Below are positions 7,663-11,978 of a stretch of 11,978 nucleotides of DNA, in pieces. The DNA is taken from positions 1-11,978 of the forward strand of contig JAPLIO010000166.1 of the NCBI GenBank assembly GCA_026389055.1. The letters are read 5' to 3'. How positions within the stretch are numbered: position 1 is the first letter of the stretch; each line of letters starts with the position of its first letter. A program made the translations under genes and the position numbers. Under the pieces are notes generated by a model that was not told the origin of the DNA, did not search any database, and worked only from the letters and a program-made list of their open reading frames with translations. Origin of the DNA: Candidatus Melainabacteria bacterium (lineage in GTDB: Bacteria; Cyanobacteriota; Vampirovibrionia; Vampirovibrionales; JAJTHC01).

Positions 7663-9234
7663 TTAAATTGAAAGGGGAGGCAATCCGCCCCCTAAGGCTT
7701 TAGTTAGAGTAATACTATCTATCACCCCTTGGGCTACTTGTTGAATACTGGCTTGTTGATAACTTAACTGGTTTAGCCGTGCCTGTAAAACAGGCATTTT
7801 CCCTGCAATAGAGGCATTCCAGCGTTTAGTGGCTTGGATTTCTGCTTGTTGGGCTAATTGGGCTTGTTCTGCCACTTGCTGAAAAATGGTGGCGTTGGCG
7901 GAAGCCATCGCTAAGGCATCTTCCACTTCGGTAAACGCCGTTTGCAACGTACCCAAATAGGTTTTTAACAATTGTTCGTATTGTAGTTGGGAAATTTTTA
8001 ACTGTGCCTTCAACCGCCCGCCCGTAAACAAGGGTTGAGAAATACTGGGTTGAAAATAACTAGATAAACTGCTCCACTTGAATAAATTATTCAACCCAAC
8101 AGAAGCCAACCCTGTAGAAGCGGTCAATTTCAAGCTAGGCAAAAATTCTTTTCTGGCAATGACAATATCAATACCTGCCTGCTTTAGTTGAAGCTCCACC
8201 GCCTGCACATCAGGGCGATGCAACACCAGTTCTGAAGGATGCCCCCCTGCTAGCGTGGTGGGAAAGGCTTGCCCAATAAACGTATCGGTGGTTGTAGCAT
8301 CTACAGTTTTTGAAAAATTGGCAGGGGTTTGCCCCAACAATAATGCCAGTTGATGTTGGGCTAGCTGTAATGATGCTTGCCAGTTTTGTTGGTCGATTTT
8401 TGCCACATCCATCTGTTGTTGATAGGGGATGAGCGAATCCGATGGGGCTTGCTGAAACGCCACTAATCGTTGCTGATGCGTTAATAATTGCTGATAGGTG
8501 GTGATAACGGCTTGCTGAAGGGTCAGTAAATCTTGCAGGCGTACTTGGTTAGTGTAGGTGCTAGCTACCAAACTAGCAAGTTGTATTTTGGCAGATTGCA
8601 CTTGCGTAGTGGCTAACAATACGCCCAACTTGGCTTGTTGCGTTCTGTTTTGAAATTTACCCCACGTGTCTAGCTCATAAGAAAGTGTTAACGGCGTTTG
8701 GAATGAGCTAAAGGTTCGTTTTTGCAGGGGAAACAAAAACTGGTTTTTGCCGTATTGTTGCTGTAAATAGCTAGCCCCAATGCCCACTTGCGGTAATTGT
8801 TGAGCCTGCGATAGCTTAGCTTGTTGCTGGGCGATTGCCACTTGTTGCGTAATGCTTTGCAACGTGGGGTTGGCAGCCAAGGCTTGGGGAATAAGGGTGC
8901 GTAACCCTGTTAGGCTTGGAAAAGTTTCCCACCAAGTGGCTAGGGGAAATTCGGCGTTGATAGCAAGCTCTTTTGAAGGAGAGGTTACCCAGTGGGCGGG
9001 CGTTTGTTGGGCTTGGGTGGTGGTGATGGCTTGTTGTTGTTGATGGGTGGGTTTGGCGTGCCAAAAGGCGTTGGCTTTTTGCAACGGATTAGCTAGCGTT
9101 AGGGGTTGGCTGGTTAGTACAAGGCATAGCAACACTAGCCCGAATGGTATTGACCGTAGCGATGGGTGGCTTGGCAAAGGGTGAAGACTCCGTTTTGATG
9201 AGGCTAGCAGAAGAAAGTAGCGATGGTTGGACAC
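7663..9234 (-). CDS. Outer membrane efflux protein (TolC/NodT-type channel)
   Basis: Outer-membrane and periplasmic tunnel of the tripartite pump. Seen: an N-terminal hydrophobic stretch 'FGLVLLCLVLTSQPLTLA' (31-48) that looks like a signal peptide cleaved before N49; 'WWETF' (101-105) and 'YELDTWGK' (186-193), typical of the NodT branch; the repeat-two motif 'HRPDVQAVELQLKQAGIDI' (338-356); 'FLPSLKLTASTG' (363-374); 'PLFTGGRLKAQL' (400-411); and the family ending 'ALGGGL'. There is no lipobox cysteine at the signal end, although many NodT members are lipoproteins. The frame begins at GTG 9234 with no ribosome site. A TTG at 9177-9175, nine bases after GGAGT (9191-9187), would give 504 residues and a better-proportioned signal peptide, so I prefer that start. 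First gene of the operon. Confidence 0.9.
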   Translation of the reverse strand: MSNHRYFLLLASSKRSLHPLPSHPSLRSIPFGLVLLCLVLTSQPLTLANPLQKANAFWHAKPTHQQQQAITTTQAQQTPAHWVTSPSKELAINAEFPLATWWETFPSLTGLRTLIPQALAANPTLQSITQQVAIAQQQAKLSQAQQLPQVGIGASYLQQQYGKNQFLFPLQKRTFSSFQTPLTLSYELDTWGKFQNRTQQAKLGVLLATTQVQSAKIQLASLVASTYTNQVRLQDLLTLQQAVITTYQQLLTHQQRLVAFQQAPSDSLIPYQQQMDVAKIDQQNWQASLQLAQHQLALLLGQTPANFSKTVDATTTDTFIGQAFPTTLAGGHPSELVLHRPDVQAVELQLKQAGIDIVIARKEFLPSLKLTASTGLASVGLNNLFKWSSLSSYFQPSISQPLFTGGRLKAQLKISQLQYEQLLKTYLGTLQTAFTEVEDALAMASANATIFQQVAEQAQLAQQAEIQATKRWNASIAGKMPVLQARLNQLSYQQASIQQVAQGVIDSITLTKALGGGLPPLSI

Positions 9235-9549
9235 AGTTGTTATACCATTTTACATTAAGTACCGTGTTATAGAACAGGCTTAAATTATTGCACTTTTGTT
9301 AAAGGCTGGCTTTTATACCGTATTTCCCTATTTGTAACAAAAAAATAATATATAGCACTATAAAAACAATCAGCTGGTTTTATGCTAATGAAAGCGATAC
9401 AAAATGACGGATAACAAGAAACCCCAGCGGTGCTGAACAGGTACCAAACAGCATGACGGTTAACCGTGGTTTTGTAGGCTTTCTCTCTTTTCTCCCTCCT
9501 AATAAACAACGTACAACACACCCCTAAACAAGAAGGAAGCCCTATAGTT
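9235..9549. other. Divergent intergenic region between the efflux operon and the poly-C gene
   Basis: It must carry the promoter of the minus-strand efflux operon and probably that of the plus-strand gene at 9550. Toward the efflux side two TATAAC -10-like hexamers lie on the minus strand, at 9271-9266 and 9244-9239; the second has a TG extension but neither has a good -35. A/T-rich sequence spans 9339-9367. A perfect 12-base palindrome, ACGGTTAACCGT, at 9456-9467 could be an operator. AAGGAAG at 9533-9539 is the ribosome site of the next gene. No recognisable divergent regulator gene is present. A 10-codon open frame at 9382 is too short to support. Confidence 0.5.
9456..9467. promoter_or_regulatory. 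Perfect palindrome, possible operator
   Basis: ACGGTTAACCGT is its own reverse complement and lies 83 bases upstream of the ATG at 9550, in the shared spacer with the divergent efflux operon. Size and placement suit a dimeric repressor site, but nothing else in the window supports this and a single 12-base palindrome can arise by chance. Confidence 0.25.
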
Positions 9550-10420
9550 ATGTCAGAATTTAAAACCGTTACAGAAGCATTAGGTACAGGTGCTCTCGCA
9601 TTGGCTCCAAAAGCAACCGAAGCCCCCCCCCCAAGAGACTGCAAACGACACGCCACAAGGAGCTGAAATCCCTGCTGCTTCGGAAATAAAGAAGCCAATC
9701 ACTGAATTTGTAGCGTCTATTATTCCTTCTGAAAGCGAAATTGGGGAGACTGCTGGAAAGTATGCAGAAAAGCTTGACACAGCAGTAACCGATGGTGCTA
9801 AAGCTGTAAAAGAAGGGGCTAAAACGATTGAAGCAGTAGCAAAACCTACCCAAGGCTTTATAAAAAATTCTGTTGCAATTTCTTCCGTGGAGCAGCCTGT
9901 TGCGAGAGAAAAAGTAGATGATCGTAATGATTTCCAAAAAGCATGGGATAAATATTCTCCTTTTAGCCAAGGAGATTGGACCCCTGCAGCCATACCCAAG
10001 CCAGATCCTGCAGCCTATGACAAATCGATGCCTAATCTTTATGGCGATAAAGCTACTGTAACTAAAGCGGCAGTCCCTTCTTCAAAAGGAGCTGAAAATG
10101 CTACGGAGGCCGATCCCAACAAGTTGGAGATAACCAATCAAACAGATGCTCAAGATGCAGAAACACCTTGGGAGGTCAAAAGTTATTTCATTAAAAATGA
10201 ATTTGACAAAACTTTAAGGATTACAGAGTTTTCTACTCCTCCTACAAATATCAAAGGTGGTGCTGCTTTCAACTATAGATATGCTAGAGAAGTAGATCCT
10301 ACTACGAAGGATCCTATTGCAACCGCAAAAACAATATACCAAGCAAGATATGGCACTGACCCCGAAAAGGCAGGATGGTCTAAATGGACAGACGCTAATG
10401 CCACACCAGCCACAAAATAA
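9550..10420 (+). CDS. Unrecognised protein, frame interrupted at a C10 tract (possible phase-variable gene)
   Basis: ATG at 9550 follows AAGGAAG by 10 bases. It reads 'MSEFKTVTEALGTGALALAP' and onward to a run of ten C at 9623-9632, then hits TGA a dozen codons later. From the C-run the +1 frame is open to TAA at 10420. With nine C the two join into a 289-residue protein whose composition is uniform (Ala, Thr, Lys, Glu, Pro) across the junction. The alternative is a GTG at 9590 in the downstream frame (276 residues), but it lacks a ribosome site and its first dozen residues look unlike the rest. I recognise no domain. The middle has amphipathic helix-like repeats ('AVTDGAKAVKEGAKTIEAVA'); the last ~85 residues look more folded ('TPWEVKSYFIKNEFDKTLRI'). 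No clear signal peptide or membrane segment. Monocistronic: it ends at a strong terminator. Confidence 0.65.
9623..9632 (+). repeat. Homopolymeric C10 tract inside coding sequence
   Basis: Ten consecutive C in the 5' part of the gene starting at 9550, the longest single-base run I noticed in the window. Nine or twelve C would keep the start codon in frame with the long downstream frame; ten does not. Such tracts are known slippage sites in phase-variable genes and are also common sequencing-error sites. Confidence 0.85.
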
Positions 10421-10467
10421 AAAGGGGATTTGATACAACCATTCTATTTTCAACTAATACTTGCTTT

Positions 10468-10496
10468 GCAGGAGGGGTTAACCCCCTCCTGCTTTT
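10468..10496 (+). terminator. Rho-independent terminator
   Basis: Ten-base perfect stem GCAGGAGGGG / CCCCTCCTGC with loop TTAAC (10468-10492), followed by TTTT. It lies 48 bases after the stop of the poly-C gene and separates it from ychF. Confidence 0.85.
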
Positions 10497-10552
10497 AGCT
10501 TGTTACGGTAGCTTAACAGGGGATGAAATCACCTAGTTTTCAGGTTCAATTT

Positions 10553-10607
10553 AACTATTGATAGTTGAAAATCAACTGGTTTTTAGTGGTAACACCCAAC
10601 TTGAGTT
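10553..10607 (+). repeat. Cluster of short overlapping inverted repeats upstream of ychF
   Basis: AACTAT-TG-ATAGTT (10553-10566), AGTTGA-AAA-TCAACT (10563-10577, followed by GGTTTTT) and AACT-TG-AGTT (10598-10607) lie within 55 bases. The first two share bases and are mutually exclusive as RNA hairpins. They precede the likely ychF promoter, so they would act as DNA sites or in an upstream transcript rather than in the ychF leader. Confidence 0.3.
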
Positions 10608-10628
10608 AATCGTATGTTTGCAGTAATC

Positions 10629-10656
10629 TTAAAAAGTTAGTATACCCCCCTATAAA
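10629..10656 (+). promoter_or_regulatory. Possible ychF promoter
   Basis: TTAAAA at 10629-10634 (4 of 6), a 16-base spacer, then TATAAA at 10651-10656 (5 of 6). The predicted start near 10663 leaves a leader of about 23 bases before the ATG. An alternative pairing, TTGCAG with TATACC 17 bases apart just upstream, is weaker. Confidence 0.35.
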
Positions 10657-10685
10657 AAACAAAAATAAAGAAGACCCCCACACCC

Positions 10686-11786
10686 ATGTTAAGAGCAGGC
10701 ATCGTCGGGCTACCCAACGTCGGGAAATCCACCCTATTCAACGCCCTAACCCAATCATTTTCCGCAGAAAGTGCCAACTACCCCTTCTGCACCATCGAAC
10801 CCAACACAGGCATGGTCAAACTAAACGATTCCCGAATGCTCAAGCTACAAGCCCTCGTCGGCACGCAAAAAGTCATCCCCGCCGTGTTTGAATTTGTCGA
10901 TATCGCTGGGCTAGTAAAAGGTGCCAGCAAAGGCGAAGGGCTAGGCAACCAGTTCCTAGCCAACATCCGTGAAGTAGACGCCATCGTACAAGTAGTACGG
11001 TGCTTTGAAGACGACAACATTCAACACGTTGAAAACAGCGTAGACCCCGTTCGGGATTTAGAAACCATCGAACTAGAATTAGCCATGTCTGATGTAGGTT
11101 CGTTGGAAAAACGCTTCCCCCGCTTGGAAAAATCTGCCAAACAAAGCGATGAAGTGAAAGCCGAATTAGCCCTCTATAAAAAAGTGCTACCCATCATCGA
11201 AGGCGGAGAATTTTTAACGCTCTCCAATTATTCCGAAGACGAACAACTTATTCTGAAACAATCGGGCTTGCTAACCGTGAAACCCATCATTTACGCCGCC
11301 AACGTAGCGGAACACGAATTGGCAGACCCTAGCCAAAATCCGCATTTTCAGAAATTGGTGGCTCATGCAAAAACAGTTGGCAGACCCGTGGTAGCTATTT
11401 CCGCCGCCATTGAAGCCGAACTGGTTGGGCTAGAAGACGAAGCCGAAAAGCTAGATTACTTAGCCAGTTTAGGCGTAGAAACTTCTGGTGTTGATTTGCT
11501 GATTCGGGGGGCGTTTGAACTGCTAGGCTTACGCACTTACTTCACCGCTGGCGTAAAAGAAGTACGGGCATGGCCGTTTAAAGAAGGTTTTACCGCCCCG
11601 CAATGTGCTGGTGTTATTCATACAGATTTTGAAAAAGGCTTTATTCGGGCAGAAGTGATTGGTTATGAAGACTACATTAACTGCGGTGGGGAAAAACAAG
11701 CCCAAGAAAAAGGCTTGCTCCGTTCCGAAGGGAAAGAATATCGTATGAAAGATGGCGATGTAGTACATTTTAGGTTCAATGTATAA
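10686..11786 (+). CDS. ychF: Ribosome-associated ATPase YchF (OLA1 family)
   Basis: Obg-related P-loop protein that hydrolyses ATP rather than GTP and associates with ribosomes; cytoplasmic, broadly conserved. Its 366 residues match the usual ~363. Seen: Walker A 'GLPNVGKST' (8-16), 'NYPFCTIEPNTG' (31-42), G3 'DIAGLVKGASKGEGLGNQFL' (72-91), H114 at the catalytic histidine position, the non-canonical G4 'NVAE' (206-209) that explains ATP preference, a coiled-coil insert around 140-200, and a C-terminal TGS domain (about 283-366) ending 'DGDVVHFRFNV'. ATG at 10686 follows a weak AAGAAG site 11 bases upstream. Neighbours give no functional clue; it appears to be a single-gene transcript with hairpins after it. 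The first ~130 codons prefer C-ending codons (Ile 7 ATC to 1 ATT), whereas the rest prefers ATT (3 to 9). Confidence 0.96.
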   Translation: MLRAGIVGLPNVGKSTLFNALTQSFSAESANYPFCTIEPNTGMVKLNDSRMLKLQALVGTQKVIPAVFEFVDIAGLVKGASKGEGLGNQFLANIREVDAIVQVVRCFEDDNIQHVENSVDPVRDLETIELELAMSDVGSLEKRFPRLEKSAKQSDEVKAELALYKKVLPIIEGGEFLTLSNYSEDEQLILKQSGLLTVKPIIYAANVAEHELADPSQNPHFQKLVAHAKTVGRPVVAISAAIEAELVGLEDEAEKLDYLASLGVETSGVDLLIRGAFELLGLRTYFTAGVKEVRAWPFKEGFTAPQCAGVIHTDFEKGFIRAEVIGYEDYINCGGEKQAQEKGLLRSEGKEYRMKDGDVVHFRFNV

Positions 11787-11788
11787 AG

Positions 11789-11843
11789 GTTGAAAGCAGG
11801 GCTTTCAACTTGGGAAGAAGAAGCCGTTCCCTCTTCTTCCCAA
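11789..11843 (+). terminator. Tandem hairpins after ychF
   Basis: Hairpin 1: GTTGAAAGC / GCTTTCAAC, 9 base pairs with a 3-base loop (11789-11809), starting 2 bases after the ychF stop. Hairpin 2: TTGGGAAGAAG / CTTCTTCCCAA, 11 base pairs with a 12-base loop (11810-11843), directly abutting. Neither is followed at once by a T-run; the nearest is CCCCTTTTT about 25 bases on. They likely act in termination or 3'-end protection. Confidence 0.5.
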
Positions 11844-11925
11844 ACCCATCATCTCCCTTCTACCCCTTTTTAAAATTTTAATATTTCTAATTAAATGAAC
11901 TAGCACACATTTTTATTCAGGCTAT

Positions 11926-11978
11926 TTAATACGAATACCCCCCTCTGTTATTATACCCAGACCCCGAGAAGGACACTC
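11926..11978 (+). promoter_or_regulatory. Possible promoter and ribosome site of a gene beyond the right edge
   Basis: TTAATA at 11926-11931, 17 bases, then TATTAT at 11949-11954 (4 of 6 and 5 of 6 to consensus). A purine-rich GAGAAGGA at 11966-11973 is placed to serve a start codon just past the window end. The coding sequence itself is not visible. Confidence 0.3.

Noticed and set aside
9382..9414. Ten-codon leader-peptide-like frame (MLMKAIQNDG)
   Set aside because: No ribosome site, no regulatory codon run and no attenuator structure after it.
9285..9999. Three minus-strand open frames of 133-139 residues opposite the poly-C gene
   Set aside because: Shadows of the plus-strand gene and spacer; cysteine/serine/phenylalanine-rich translations typical of antisense, with no start signals.
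2308..10438. Shared 11-mer TTTGATACAAC upstream of fic and after the poly-C gene
   Set aside because: Chance sharing of 11-mers is expected several times in a 12 kb window; no common context.
1..11978. Cyanobacterial HIP1 octamer GCGATCGC as a lineage marker
   Set aside because: I found no copy, so it gives no support; its absence does not exclude a non-photosynthetic relative.

Overview
The window reads as a chromosomal segment of a Gram-negative bacterium of moderate GC content. A complete outer-membrane-factor / membrane-fusion-protein / RND-permease efflux operon implies an outer membrane. The biotin carboxylase resembles, from memory of the family, the cyanobacterial-type AccC (for example the 'YAITGIPTTIPFH' stretch near the C-terminus). 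This fits a cyanobacterial relative such as the non-photosynthetic Vampirovibrionia/Melainabacteria, but that assignment is tentative. I saw no rRNA, tRNA, CRISPR array, insertion sequence or integrase.

Left block (1-2352): a minus-strand pair, accC (biotin carboxylase) followed 5 bases later by the start of an mtaB-type tRNA methylthiotransferase that runs off the left edge. Divergent from accC, and driven by a good sigma70-like promoter, is a plus-strand class III Fic AMP-transferase (2353-2958) with its own C-terminal inhibitory motif. Convergent with fic is a small minus-strand reading frame (3113-3328). It appears to be cut short by an in-frame TAG, because a protein-like frame continues to 2978.

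Centre (3342-9234): a minus-strand efflux operon in the order OMF (TolC/NodT type), MFP (AcrA/HlyD type), RND permease (AcrB/HAE1 type). The RND gene is broken at its exact middle. The N-terminal half (TM1-6) and the C-terminal half are in different frames, and about 45 residues including most of TM7 are absent. Unless this is an assembly error, the pump is disrupted although its partner genes look intact.

Right block (9235-11978): an unrecognised plus-strand gene starts at 9550 with a good ribosome binding site. A run of ten C residues at 9623-9632 puts its first 27 codons out of frame with the remaining ~260; nine C would give one 289-residue protein. It ends at a strong intrinsic terminator (10468-10496). 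ychF (ribosome-associated ATPase) follows, then tandem hairpins. An AT-rich stretch at the right edge has a promoter-like element and a purine-rich ribosome-binding-like site for a gene beyond the window.

The most unusual points are three apparently broken or switchable reading frames within 7.5 kb (RND, the poly-C gene and the small TAG-interrupted gene) and the stand-alone class III Fic enzyme. No clearly new multi-gene system could be demonstrated. The poly-C gene is the best candidate for something undescribed.
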